Shown one piece after another: positions 24,113 to 32,591 of a stretch of DNA of 45,110 nucleotides (positions are counted from its first letter, which is position 1; every line of letters starts with the position of its first letter). The notes under the pieces were generated by a model. The model ran no database searches. It had not been told where the DNA came from and saw only the letters and a list, made by a program, of their open reading frames with translations. A program made the position numbers and the translations under genes. This stretch comes from CAWELS01 sp964468205 (GTDB taxonomy: Bacteria > Acidobacteriota > Terriglobia > Bryobacterales > Bryobacteraceae), in assembly GCA_964468205.1 (NCBI GenBank), contig CAYXVG010000054.1, positions 1 through 45,110 of the forward strand. The letters run 5' to 3'.

Positions 24113-25228
24113 ATGAATCATAATCTGGATTCCCGCCGCGGGTTTCTGAAGAGGAGCGCTGGGGCGGCGGCGTTTCTTCCCGTCTCGCGGATGGCGGCGG
24201 CGGATACGGTTACGGTGGCCTTCATCGGCGTCGGCAACCGCGGGTCGTACCTGCTCCGGCACATGCTCGACGTTCCCGGAGTGCAGGTGGTCGCCGTGTG
24301 CGACCTCATCGAGGAACGCGCCCGGGCCGCGGCCCAAACCGTCGCCGAGCGAGGCGGTTCGGCCAAGGCCTATACCGACTACCACCGAATGCTCGGCGAT
24401 TGGGAGAACGTGGACGCCGTGGTTGCGGCGACGCCCGACTGGACCCACAAGGAGGTCTACCCGGCCGTTCTCGAACTGGACAGGCATCTCTACGCGGAAA
24501 AGCCCCTCGCGCTCACTCCGGAGGATTGCCGGATGATCGCCTCGCAGGCTAAGCGCTCGAAGGGAATCATGCAGGTGGGCTTTCAATTGCGGCATGATCC
24601 GAACCGCAGCGCGGCCGAGGCCTTTATTCACGACGGAAAGGCGGGCCGGGTGCTGATGTGCCACGGCATCCGGCATGGCGGCGATTTGCCCCGCGAGATT
24701 CCGTGGTATTTCGACCGCACCAAGGACGGCGACATTATGGTCGACCAGGGTATTCATATTCTGGACTTGTTCACCTGGGCGATCGGGAGCCATCCCCTGC
24801 GGGCGATGGGATCCGGCGGCACGAATCTGTTCGTTGACGATCCGCCGGGCCGCACGGTGATGGACAACTACAGCCTGATTCTCGAGTATCCGAACGATGT
24901 GCGGGTCAATTTCAGCCACCACTACTTTGATCCGGCCGCCTACACGGGAGACAAGGAGATCGTCTTTGCGGTGGACGGGCTGGTCGACCTGGTCAAGGCG
25001 GTTTGGCAGCCCCGGGCGCGGGGCGCCGAGGCGGTGAAACTGGAGGTCCCGGACGCCGGCAAGAACTCCACCTACATGGCTCTGAAGGCCTTCATCGACA
25101 GCGTTCGCACCGGCGCCGAACCGCTGAACAATGTCGATTCGGCCGTGGTGTCAACGCTGCTGCCGCTGATGGGCACGAAGGCAATCTACGAGAAGCGGAT
25201 CGTGACCTGGGAGGAAGTGGCGGGCTGA
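24113..25228 (+). CDS. Tat-exported Gfo/Idh/MocA family oxidoreductase
   Basis: NAD(P)-dependent sugar or cyclitol oxidoreductase, 371 residues. A classical twin-arginine signal (SRRGFLKR, then AAAFLPVSRM) is followed by the Rossmann loop VAFIGVGNRGSYLLR, VVAVCDL, the family EKPLALTPEDC and the substrate-domain QVGFQLRHDPN and MVDQGIHILDLFTW. Tat export implies it folds with its cofactor before transport, as in glucose-fructose oxidoreductase. A strong AAAGGAG precedes the ATG. Together with the DUF1080 and ceramidase-like proteins this fits periplasmic oxidation and cleavage of sugars by a 3-keto route (inference). It ends 3 nt from the convergent glycosyltransferase gene. Confidence 0.9.
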   Translation: MNHNLDSRRGFLKRSAGAAAFLPVSRMAAADTVTVAFIGVGNRGSYLLRHMLDVPGVQVVAVCDLIEERARAAAQTVAERGGSAKAYTDYHRMLGDWENVDAVVAATPDWTHKEVYPAVLELDRHLYAEKPLALTPEDCRMIASQAKRSKGIMQVGFQLRHDPNRSAAEAFIHDGKAGRVLMCHGIRHGGDLPREIPWYFDRTKDGDIMVDQGIHILDLFTWAIGSHPLRAMGSGGTNLFVDDPPGRTVMDNYSLILEYPNDVRVNFSHHYFDPAAYTGDKEIVFAVDGLVDLVKAVWQPRARGAEAVKLEVPDAGKNSTYMALKAFIDSVRTGAEPLNNVDSAVVSTLLPLMGTKAIYEKRIVTWEEVAG

Positions 25229-25231
25229 TCG

Positions 25232-26749
25232 CTAGTTGAAGTTCTTGATTTGCGGCCACACCTCCGCGATCGTCAGCTTCGGTTCCCGGCAGATCCAAAC
25301 GGTGAGGCCGCTCTCATAGGGCATTGCGTATTCGTGATGAATTCTGCCCGCGGCCTCCACCTCTTCATAGAACCGGCCAGGCCGGTCGCCGCCGATCACG
25401 ATCAACACCTCGCCACCGAAGTCGCCATAGCCCCACACCCAATAGGAATTGTGGCCTGAAATGGCGGGCGGTAGACCATATTCCGCTCCGAAGTAGTCGA
25501 TTGCGCCGGCTTCGCCGTAATTCCGGGCGAAAATTCGCGCTTTTGCCTGGTCTTCAGGCGGCAGGGAGTCGTAGACGCGGGCCACCTCCTCCACCATTTC
25601 CTTCCAGCCGTGCATGTCGGCGTAATGCTGTGGCAACGCGGCAGTCTCATGGCGCTCACCGGAACTGCGATCCATACCGAGCCGTGCGGCATACGCGATG
25701 TAGTCAGCCGCCGGTAGAACCGGAACCGCCAGCGGAAGAAACGAGAGCGACAGGCAAACGAAGAGCGCCAGCGCGGCCCGAGCCCATTTCCACTTTGGCG
25801 CATAGAACCAGCTTTCCCAGGCCACCGCGCCGGCGCCCATGAGTACGTGACCGTACGGGGCGAGATAGTACGATTTCCCGTGCATGACGACGAAGAGGCC
25901 GAACATGATCAGCCAGGCGAGTCCCAGCGGCCGGTACTGGCCCTGCCGTCCGAGAATGAGAAATCCCAGCCCGGCCAGCCATATGAGCAGGGCTGGCGGA
26001 CCGAACTGAATGATCTGTTCGAAGAAGAACCCGGCCGGAGAAAGGGCAATGTTTTTGAACTGCGCCGCGTTCGAGACGAACTCCGCCTGCGGCCATCCGT
26101 GCAATGCCTGCCAGATCAGAAATGGAGCAGCGATGATCCCGGCCAGCGCTCCGCCGGCAAACAGCCATGGAGTCCAGAGCAGCCTCCGCTGCTTCGTTAA
26201 CAGCAGCGCGGCGACGAGGCCGAATCCGAAGACGGCCACCGAGGTTTTGTTCAGCAGTCCGACGCCACAAGCGGCCCCGAACCAGAGCCAGAGTTTCGGG
26301 TTGCCGGTGCGGATGAGCCGCGCAACAACGAGCGCGCCGGCGGTCCAGAAGACCGGCTCCCACATGACGATGGTGAAATCGTGGTGCAGGGCCAGCCAGA
26401 TCGGAGCGACTGCGGCGGCTATCCCCGCCAGCAGTTGCGCGTAGGTCCGGCCGCCCAGCTCGCGCGCCATGAGGGCGGCCAGGACCACCGGAAGGCCCCC
26501 CAGGACTGCCGGCCAGAAGCGGACGGCAAACAGCGAGTCGCCCAGTAGCCCGGTGGAAATGGCCATCATCGCGGGGGCGAAGGGAGGATGATCCACGAAC
26601 CCCCAGGAAAGGTGGCGCGCGCAAGCAACGAAGTACATCTCATCGCGAAAGATGCCGTAGCCCTGGAACGTGAACAGGTGAAACAGGGTCTTCACGGCGG
26701 CAACCGCGAGAACGGCTTGCGAAAGCGGAGCGAACCTGGCTGTTACCAT
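25232..26749 (-). CDS. GT39/ArnT-like integral-membrane glycosyltransferase
   Basis: A 505-residue polytopic protein of the GT-C fold that uses a polyprenyl-phosphate sugar and transfers it on the outer face of the membrane. The first loop contains GIFRDEMYFVACARHLSWGF and DHPPFAPAMMA, matching the acidic catalytic loop of PMT/ArnT proteins. About ten membrane helices follow (for example LPVVLAALMARELGG, VFGFGLVAALLL, ALLIWLAGLGFLILG), with a soluble C-terminal domain of about 150 residues. ATG 26749 is chosen because upstream codons are not membrane-like; there is no Shine-Dalgarno. Divergent from panD. The acceptor (lipid or protein) cannot be inferred. Confidence 0.85.
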   Translation of the reverse strand: MVTARFAPLSQAVLAVAAVKTLFHLFTFQGYGIFRDEMYFVACARHLSWGFVDHPPFAPAMMAISTGLLGDSLFAVRFWPAVLGGLPVVLAALMARELGGRTYAQLLAGIAAAVAPIWLALHHDFTIVMWEPVFWTAGALVVARLIRTGNPKLWLWFGAACGVGLLNKTSVAVFGFGLVAALLLTKQRRLLWTPWLFAGGALAGIIAAPFLIWQALHGWPQAEFVSNAAQFKNIALSPAGFFFEQIIQFGPPALLIWLAGLGFLILGRQGQYRPLGLAWLIMFGLFVVMHGKSYYLAPYGHVLMGAGAVAWESWFYAPKWKWARAALALFVCLSLSFLPLAVPVLPAADYIAYAARLGMDRSSGERHETAALPQHYADMHGWKEMVEEVARVYDSLPPEDQAKARIFARNYGEAGAIDYFGAEYGLPPAISGHNSYWVWGYGDFGGEVLIVIGGDRPGRFYEEVEAAGRIHHEYAMPYESGLTVWICREPKLTIAEVWPQIKNFN

Positions 26750-26864
26750 CAGAGAGAGTAACGAGCTTGCCGCCGTCCCGGTTCCGCCGAAGTCCGCAAT
26801 TCCGCGCGGTCGAGTGTTCCCGCACCCCGGCGAGAAACCCCCGCAGAAATACACGACCGGCCGC

Positions 26865-26870
26865 TACAAT
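26865..26870 (+). promoter_or_regulatory. Candidate -10 box (TACAAT) of panD
   Basis: TACAAT lies 17 nt before the TTG start, giving a leader of about 11 nt that includes the GAGGAG Shine-Dalgarno. No -35 match is visible. Confidence 0.45.
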
Positions 26871-26887
26871 ACAGTGAGGAGCCTTCC

Positions 26888-27244
26888 TTGTACCGCAAAC
26901 TGCTGAAATCAAAGATTCATAGCGCTACCGTCACCGGCGCCGATCTGGAATACGAAGGGAGCATCGGGATCGACGAGGATTTGCTGCGCGCAGTGGATCT
27001 GATCGAAAACGAAGCCGTCCACGTGTGGAACGTTTCCAACGGGCAGCGCATTGAAACTTACGTGATCACGGCTCCCGCCGGCTCGGGCGAGATCTGTCTG
27101 AACGGAGCCGCGGCGCGGCTCTTCGAGCCCGGCGACAAAGTGATCATCGCCGCGTTCTGCTGGCTGGAAGCGGATGAGGCGGCCGGCCACCGGCCCAGGA
27201 TTGTGATTGCGGACGGCAAAAACCGGGTGCGGAAAGCAGTGTAG
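26888..27244 (+). CDS. panD: Aspartate 1-decarboxylase precursor
   Basis: Makes beta-alanine from aspartate for pantothenate and coenzyme A. The 118-residue proenzyme matches the E. coli numbering: Lys9, His11, the Gly24-Ser25 autocleavage site in EYEGSIGID (Ser25 becomes the pyruvoyl group), Arg54 and Tyr58 in QRIETYVI, and the NGAAARLFEPGDKVIIAAF substrate loop. The start is TTG, supported by GAGGAG at proper spacing and by the exact fit of the N-terminus. No panB or panC is in the window. It converges with the outer-membrane barrel gene, 26 nt apart. Confidence 0.96.
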   Translation: MYRKLLKSKIHSATVTGADLEYEGSIGIDEDLLRAVDLIENEAVHVWNVSNGQRIETYVITAPAGSGEICLNGAAARLFEPGDKVIIAAFCWLEADEAAGHRPRIVIADGKNRVRKAV

Positions 27245-27270
27245 CGTTCCCAGCGGACCGCCAGCCAGTC

Positions 27271-28503
27271 TCAGAAGCTGTAGCGGAGTTGCAGCGAGAA
27301 GTACGAGTTCCTGCCGTAGCGGCCAATCGTGGAGTCGCGCTCGCCGGCGATCCAGTTCCAGGCGGCGGCCAGGCGGAGAGTGGAATAGAGCCGGCGGTCG
27401 TATTGGATCCTGGCGATCCAGGCCCACGGATCCGGCCGGAAATACCAATCGGCAGATGCGCTGTGTTTGAGGGACGGCGCCCAGGCTACCCGCCCCGCAA
27501 AAGCGTCGCGCAGGGCGCGGTCGACTTCGACCGACACATTGTCCCGCTCCTTGGTGACGTGCTCTCCCGCGTAGCCGGCGGCGATTTGCCAGGGGCCGGC
27601 GAGTTTCTCCACCTGAAAGGCGTACGTCCACACGTCATCGGCGAAGTCCGGCGGTGAAGCCGAGTAGGCTGACTCTGCCTTCCAGAGCAATCCTTGCCAA
27701 GCGGCGGTCACGTCGGCGCCAACCGAGCGGAACTTTGGATAAACCCGCTGGTAGTCGATGGTCCCGGCCCCCAGATTGAGCCGGTACGGCAGTGACGGGA
27801 AGTGGTTAAACCCTTCCGCGTAGGAGACCGAATACTCGGCCGCCGGCTCCACACGGTGGTACCGGACACCGAATTGCGGGCCGCCCGGGTAACGGGTATC
27901 CGTCAGCCGGAGTCTGGAGGCGGGCAATCCCGGCGGCGTGATCACCCATCGCTGTCCGGCCAGCGGCAGCCGTGTTGGCGTGAAGCGGGGCAGGTAAAGC
28001 AGTTCGAGGGAGTGCGGTCCGGTGTCCACAACCGCTCGCGCGGCATAGACTCCAAGATAGTCCGCGCCGGACGGGCTGAGAAGGTCCACGGGAGCGAAGC
28101 GGTCCGACGGAGGGAAGAGATCGATTACGCCCCAGCGGACAACCTGCTTCCCAGCTTCCAGGCGGAATGGTCCGCGGGCGTAGCGCAGCATCAACGTGCG
28201 CACGGCGAACGCCGGGCTCTGCAGCGTCCGGTCGTCCCAGGAGAGCTGCCACTTCCGTTGCGCCTGGTGATGGGTGTCGATTTGCGAATCGAACCCAGCC
28301 AGCAGCCTGAGCCCAGCCGGCAGCCGGACCTCTCCCTCGAACCGCAGAAGAGTCTCATTCACCAGGTGGGCCGGATCGTTCTCCGCTTCGCGCGGGTAGA
28401 GGAGTGTACGGTTCTCCAGGTAACCGCGATAGGTCAGCCACTGCGGCTCCGCCCGGGCGGCTATGACGGCGCCGAGCAGCAATAGTATTAACCGGGCCGT
28501 CAC
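27271..28503 (-). CDS. Outer-membrane beta-barrel protein, DUF1302/porin-like
   Basis: A 410-residue protein with a signal peptide (RLILLLLGAVIAARA) and a mature part of alternating amphipathic strands ending in SLQLRYSF, the terminal Phe that marks BAM-assembled barrels. Typical segments: GYLENRTLLYPRE, RLEAGKQVVRWGVIDLFPPSDRF, LELLYLPRFTPTRLP and VGADVTAAWQGLLWKAES. The KQVVRWG segment resembles the DUF1302 family often found beside LolA-like proteins. The GTG start overlaps the stop of the LolA-like gene by 4 nt (GTGA), so translation is coupled. Third gene of the permease operon, presumably the outer-membrane component of that system. Confidence 0.82.
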   Translation of the reverse strand: MTARLILLLLGAVIAARAEPQWLTYRGYLENRTLLYPREAENDPAHLVNETLLRFEGEVRLPAGLRLLAGFDSQIDTHHQAQRKWQLSWDDRTLQSPAFAVRTLMLRYARGPFRLEAGKQVVRWGVIDLFPPSDRFAPVDLLSPSGADYLGVYAARAVVDTGPHSLELLYLPRFTPTRLPLAGQRWVITPPGLPASRLRLTDTRYPGGPQFGVRYHRVEPAAEYSVSYAEGFNHFPSLPYRLNLGAGTIDYQRVYPKFRSVGADVTAAWQGLLWKAESAYSASPPDFADDVWTYAFQVEKLAGPWQIAAGYAGEHVTKERDNVSVEVDRALRDAFAGRVAWAPSLKHSASADWYFRPDPWAWIARIQYDRRLYSTLRLAAAWNWIAGERDSTIGRYGRNSYFSLQLRYSF

Positions 28504-29264
28504 CAGACGTCCTTCATGGCTTCCAGGGTAAAGTCCGCCTCGGAAACGGGCGGATCGTAGCGCAGATCGGTAATCCGGAGCGTCGTCACGCTCTCCCGCG
28601 ATCCGTCCTCGACTTCGATCAGCATCGGCGTCCAGATGCCCTGGTGGGCCTCAAGCTGCCGCATCCGGAGGCGGCGGACCACAGCGCCGCCGCGCCAGCG
28701 GTCGATGCGCAGTGGAGTCATCTTCTGTTTGCTGATCCAGAGAACGGTTTTGTCGAACCCGGAGGGTCTCGCGGAACTGAGGTGGGCGGTAATGCGCCAG
28801 CAGTCCTCGCCGCCTTCGCCGGCCTCCCCGAGATCAGAATACCGCCAGCGGGCGATGTTGTGAATTTCGAGGTCCTCATAGGTGAAGTCCGTGTCCGCGA
28901 AACGCGTCGTGCGGCTTTGGTGGGGGATGCGCCGGTGGCGCGCGGTGGCCGGAGTGTAGAGCCACATGCCGGCCGGCTGGTCTGGATGGTTCCAAACGAG
29001 CAGCGTTACCCCGCGCACTTCGGCTGGTTCGAGGAACCGGATCGCGCTCTTGACGTCGTCCGGCCCGCCGAATCTCCGGTACCGCCACACCTTCTCCCGC
29101 CGGCGCGAACCTGGCCCGGCGACGGTGATCCGGCCTTCGTAGAGCAGGTTCTTTTCGTACGCTCTCCGCTGCACCTCCTCCATGATTTCGCGGGCGGTAG
29201 GTGCATCCGGAGGAGCGAACGCCGCAAGAGTCAAAGTCGAAAGAAGCAGCGAAAGAACTCTCAT
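28500..29264 (-). CDS. LolA-like outer-membrane lipoprotein-sorting family protein
   Basis: A 254-residue exported protein with signal peptide VLSLLLSTLTLAAF and the long-form LolA/LppX-like fold: TAREIMEEVQRRAYEKN, EKVWRYRR, IRFLEPAEVRGVTLLVW, GMWLYTPATARHRRIP, ADTDFTYEDLEIHNI, TVLWISKQKMTPLRID and the closing PPVSEADFTLEAM. Such half-barrel proteins carry lipids or lipoproteins across the periplasm. This long type is annotated as outer membrane lipoprotein-sorting protein and is commonly paired with MMPL exporters; here it is paired with an FtsX-type ABC permease, 3 nt downstream of it, with the barrel gene overlapping its end. Confidence 0.85.
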   Translation of the reverse strand: MRVLSLLLSTLTLAAFAPPDAPTAREIMEEVQRRAYEKNLLYEGRITVAGPGSRRREKVWRYRRFGGPDDVKSAIRFLEPAEVRGVTLLVWNHPDQPAGMWLYTPATARHRRIPHQSRTTRFADTDFTYEDLEIHNIARWRYSDLGEAGEGGEDCWRITAHLSSARPSGFDKTVLWISKQKMTPLRIDRWRGGAVVRRLRMRQLEAHQGIWTPMLIEVEDGSRESVTTLRITDLRYDPPVSEADFTLEAMKDVW

Positions 29265-29267
29265 CGG

Positions 29268-31817
29268 CTACTCCGAATCCAGGGCCGCCGCCAGCGGAGT
29301 CCGGCGCAGCGCCGGCCAAGCCGCCATCAGAGCAATTGCCCCGCACAACAGCGTTACGCCGCCGAGCCAGGTGGCGGACGACCAGGGGAAAACGTACTCC
29401 AGGAACACGCCGGCGATATTCCGGTGCAGATTTTCAAACATGAAGAGGAGCATCAGTGCCCCGGTAGCCAGGCCCAGCGCTAGGCTGAGACCGGCCGCCA
29501 CGAGGGATTCAATTAGAAAGCTCGCCCGAATCTGCCGCCGCAAAGCGCCCATCGCCAGCAGCACGGCCGTTTCGTGCTTCCGCTCCGTAACCGAGATAAG
29601 CGTCATGTTGGCTAGCGCGAGGGCCGCCACCACGAGACAGATGCCGAACTGAATCTGCGCGAGATCGCCCGACTCGGGGTGGTGCACATAGTAGCGGAAC
29701 TCCTCGCGGGTAAAGATGGTGGCCGGGTAGCGGCCGCCGATGCGGTTCCTCAGCGCCGCGCGGACCTGCTCCACCGGCGCCCCGGCAGCGGATTCGACGC
29801 GAAGCTTGTCCACGGTCATGTCGCCCCATAGGCGCCGGTAGACATCAAGGGCTAGGAACAGGGCGCCGCGCCGGTCGCTGAAGTCCTCCACGATGCCGGC
29901 CACGGGCAGCCGGAGAGTTCCCCGCGGAGCGTCGATGGTTACCGTGTCGCCGATGGCGAGTTGCTCGTGGACGGCCAGGCTTTCCGAGATGTACACGGCC
30001 TCGCCCGCCCCGGTCCGGCGCCACATCTCATCCCAATCTCCCGCGCGAACATTCATCCCGGAATCGGTGGACTGCGCCGAGTAGTCGCCGGCGAACAGCA
30101 GCAGCGGGCGGCCACGAAAGGGCACGCGGACAGACCGCACCGCCTGCACTCGAGCAACTCCCTCCACCTCCGCCAACTCATCGGCGATGCTCTCCGGAAA
30201 ACGGAACCACTGGGAGGAAAGGTTACCGGACGAACTCACCAGCAGGTCTCCCTGAATAACCGAATCGACCCACCCGTCCAGTACCTCGTCGAACGACCGG
30301 CTGACGCCGGCCACCAGAATGGCTTGGGCAAAGGTCAGCAGAAGTACGGCAATCGTGTTAACCGTCCGCCGCGGAGTCCTAAGGATGTTGTCGAGCGCCA
30401 GCACTCCTTCCAGGCCGAAAAGGCGCGCCGCTGCCGGCCGGAGGGGACGCAGCAGGAGGAGCGTGACTGAGGGGATCGCCAGCACGGCGGCGAAAAACAG
30501 CAGCAGGAACGAGAAGCTCGTGACGAAGGCCGACTCCGAGAAGTAAGCGCAAAGATACGCCGCGGCCGCTGACACAGCGGCAACGGCCAGCGGCCAGGGA
30601 CGCCAGGAGCGAATTCCCTGCTCATAGTGAACCGGCTGGAACATCTCAACCGGGTTCACCCTCCCTGCCTCCCGGGCGGGGAACCAGCAGGAAACCACGC
30701 TCACCCCCACCCCCAGCAGATAGGCCAAGGCCACCTCCTCCCAGCTCACGAACAAGCCTCGCGGCTGATTTTCCAGCCCGCCGAACGCTCCGCGAACGAT
30801 GGTCTGCAGCCCGTTGGCGATCAGCTCGCTCGAATAGACGCCCGCCACGAGGCCGATGGATGAGCCGAGCGCGCCGGCGAGCGCGCCCTCGATCAGAAAG
30901 ACGCGCTGGATCTGTCCGCGTGTTGCGCCGAGCGAGCGAAGCACTCCGATCTCGGACCGGCGTTGCGCCACGGCGAGGCGGAAGGCGACATCGATCATAC
31001 AGATGCCGAGGGCGATGGCGAAGAGCCCGGCCAGGTTCTGCAGGGAGCTATAAGTAGCCAGGAGTTCCTCGAGCTGCTCCCCGCGCGCGGCGGGCGGAGC
31101 AGCTACGTAGCCCGGCCCCACGCAATCCCGCACAATCTCCAGCCCCCGGTCGAGCGAAACGCCGCGCTCGAGCGCGATGTCGATCCAGTCGACGTCCGGG
31201 CCGCGCCCCAGCGCCTGCTGCGCGCCGTAAATGTCCATCACGACGACGTTGCCGCCGTAGATCCGGTCCGCCTCCTCGCTATCCAACAGCGCGCGGACTG
31301 TGAACTCCCTCGGCCCGCCCATGGTCTCGAGCGGCAGCTTGCCGCCAAGCTGCAATCCGCGGCTGCTGGCGTAGGAGCGGCTCACCATGATCGAGTCGGG
31401 TTGCGCGAGGAACGCGATCGGATCAATCTCGCTGGGTTGGCCGGACGGCTTCAGCAGCCACGGCCGCATCTGCCCGTCGCCGGTGACGTCGATGGCGAGA
31501 ATGAGAACCCGGGAGCCGGGCGATCCCGCGTCTTCGGCCAGCGCCTGGATTACCGGGCTGGCGGCGGCGATGCCGGGCTGAGACTGGAGGCGTTCGACAA
31601 GTTCGACGGGAACGCCCGCGTCGCCGGCGCTGACCTGGATCTGGCTGGCGCCGGCAATCCGCGTAACGGTGTCGCGGAACTCCTCCGACGCGGCCTTGCT
31701 TCCGCCCCGCAGAGCGACGGCCACGGCGACCCCCAGCGCCACGCCGGCCACCAGCAGACAATAGCGCAAGCGGTGCTTCTTGATGTGAGGCCAGCCGATA
31801 AGCGAAAAGAGACGCAC
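29268..31817 (-). CDS. ABC transporter permease with two FtsX domains
   Basis: An 849-residue inner-membrane permease. An N-terminal helix (RLRYCLLVAGVALGVAVAVA) precedes a large periplasmic MacB-like domain (about 40-260). The first FtsX helical domain (about 265-400) contains RSEIGVLRSLGATRGQIQRVF, a coupling helix. Two further helices, a second periplasmic domain (about 500-700) and a second FtsX domain (about 715-840, with KHETAVLLAMGALRRQIRASF) follow, so one chain supplies both halves. Family members mechanically extract lipoproteins or other substrates. The GTG start has no Shine-Dalgarno and lies 8 nt after TATAAT. First gene of an operon with the LolA-like and barrel genes; the matching ATPase is divergent. 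Confidence 0.92.
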   Translation of the reverse strand: MRLFSLIGWPHIKKHRLRYCLLVAGVALGVAVAVALRGGSKAASEEFRDTVTRIAGASQIQVSAGDAGVPVELVERLQSQPGIAAASPVIQALAEDAGSPGSRVLILAIDVTGDGQMRPWLLKPSGQPSEIDPIAFLAQPDSIMVSRSYASSRGLQLGGKLPLETMGGPREFTVRALLDSEEADRIYGGNVVVMDIYGAQQALGRGPDVDWIDIALERGVSLDRGLEIVRDCVGPGYVAAPPAARGEQLEELLATYSSLQNLAGLFAIALGICMIDVAFRLAVAQRRSEIGVLRSLGATRGQIQRVFLIEGALAGALGSSIGLVAGVYSSELIANGLQTIVRGAFGGLENQPRGLFVSWEEVALAYLLGVGVSVVSCWFPAREAGRVNPVEMFQPVHYEQGIRSWRPWPLAVAAVSAAAAYLCAYFSESAFVTSFSFLLLFFAAVLAIPSVTLLLLRPLRPAAARLFGLEGVLALDNILRTPRRTVNTIAVLLLTFAQAILVAGVSRSFDEVLDGWVDSVIQGDLLVSSSGNLSSQWFRFPESIADELAEVEGVARVQAVRSVRVPFRGRPLLLFAGDYSAQSTDSGMNVRAGDWDEMWRRTGAGEAVYISESLAVHEQLAIGDTVTIDAPRGTLRLPVAGIVEDFSDRRGALFLALDVYRRLWGDMTVDKLRVESAAGAPVEQVRAALRNRIGGRYPATIFTREEFRYYVHHPESGDLAQIQFGICLVVAALALANMTLISVTERKHETAVLLAMGALRRQIRASFLIESLVAAGLSLALGLATGALMLLFMFENLHRNIAGVFLEYVFPWSSATWLGGVTLLCGAIALMAAWPALRRTPLAAALDSE

Positions 31818-31825
31818 TTATCTGG

Positions 31826-31831
31826 ATTATA
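31826..31831 (-). promoter_or_regulatory. -10 box (TATAAT) of the permease operon
   Basis: A consensus TATAAT on the minus strand, 8 nt before the GTG at 31817. It overlaps the place where the -35 of the divergent ATPase promoter should be, so the two promoters would compete. No recognisable -35. Confidence 0.6.
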
Positions 31832-31854
31832 GCGGCGTACCACCGCGGCCGTGC

Positions 31855-31860
31855 TAGAAT
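31855..31860 (+). promoter_or_regulatory. -10 box (TAGAAT) of the ABC ATPase gene
   Basis: TAGAAT on the plus strand predicts a leader of about 34 nt before the ATG at 31901. The leader has no obvious Shine-Dalgarno. It is 23 bp from the opposing TATAAT. Confidence 0.45.
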
Positions 31861-31900
31861 AGCGCTCTCGAAACGAGTCTCAAATGGGCCGCCCCACGCC

Positions 31901-32575
31901 ATGATCGAGTTCCGCGACGTATCCAAGGTGTACAACGGGAAACGCGATGTCGCCGCCCTGTCGCGGATCGACCTCCGGGTGGAAAGCGGAGAGTTCGTCT
32001 CGATCGCCGGACCATCCGGCTCCGGCAAGTCCACGCTCCTCAACCTGGCCGGCGGTCTCGACCAGCCCACTGCGGGCGAGGTGTTTGTCGACGGCCGGAG
32101 TCTGGGAGGCTGGTCCGACGACGAGATGTCGCTCTACCGGCGGGAGAAGGTCGGGATCATTTTCCAGTCGTTTCACCTGCTGCCCACCCTCTCCTGCATT
32201 GAGAACGTGGCCATGCCGCTGCATCTGCGCGGCTGGGCGCGGCGCAAGATAGAAACCCGGGCGCGAGAACTGCTGGATCTGGTCCAGTTGAGCCACCGGC
32301 TCGACCATCTGCCGGAGGAGTTGTCGGGCGGGGAGCGCCAGCGGGTGGCGATCGCCCGGGCGCTGGCCGTATACCCGCCAATCCTGCTCGCGGACGAGCC
32401 TACAGGGAATCTCGACTCGGAGACCGGGGCGGAGATTCTCGGATTGATCGCGGACCTGCAGAAGAAGCTGGGGTCCACCGTGCTGCTGGTGACGCACGAG
32501 CGCTCGGTCGCGGAAACTTGCAAGCGCCGTATTACGCTGCGGGACGGCAGAGTCGTCGGAGATGTCCGGACGTGA
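31901..32575 (+). CDS. ABC transporter ATP-binding protein, LolD/MacB type
   Basis: A 224-residue nucleotide-binding protein that powers an FtsX-type permease. Walker A is GPSGSGKST (37-45). The Q-loop segment IIFQSFHLLPTLSCIENVAMPL is typical of LolD/FtsE/MacB, followed by signature LSGGERQRVAIARAL, Walker B ILLADEPTGNLDS and switch His in LLVTHERS. Its partner is almost certainly the divergently transcribed permease 83 nt away, since no other permease is in the window. Having subunits of one transporter on opposite strands is unusual and lets the two promoters interact. It converges with recN, 16 nt apart. Confidence 0.94.
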   Translation: MIEFRDVSKVYNGKRDVAALSRIDLRVESGEFVSIAGPSGSGKSTLLNLAGGLDQPTAGEVFVDGRSLGGWSDDEMSLYRREKVGIIFQSFHLLPTLSCIENVAMPLHLRGWARRKIETRARELLDLVQLSHRLDHLPEELSGGERQRVAIARALAVYPPILLADEPTGNLDSETGAEILGLIADLQKKLGSTVLLVTHERSVAETCKRRITLRDGRVVGDVRT

Positions 32576-32591
32576 GCGCAGCGCCCCCTGC

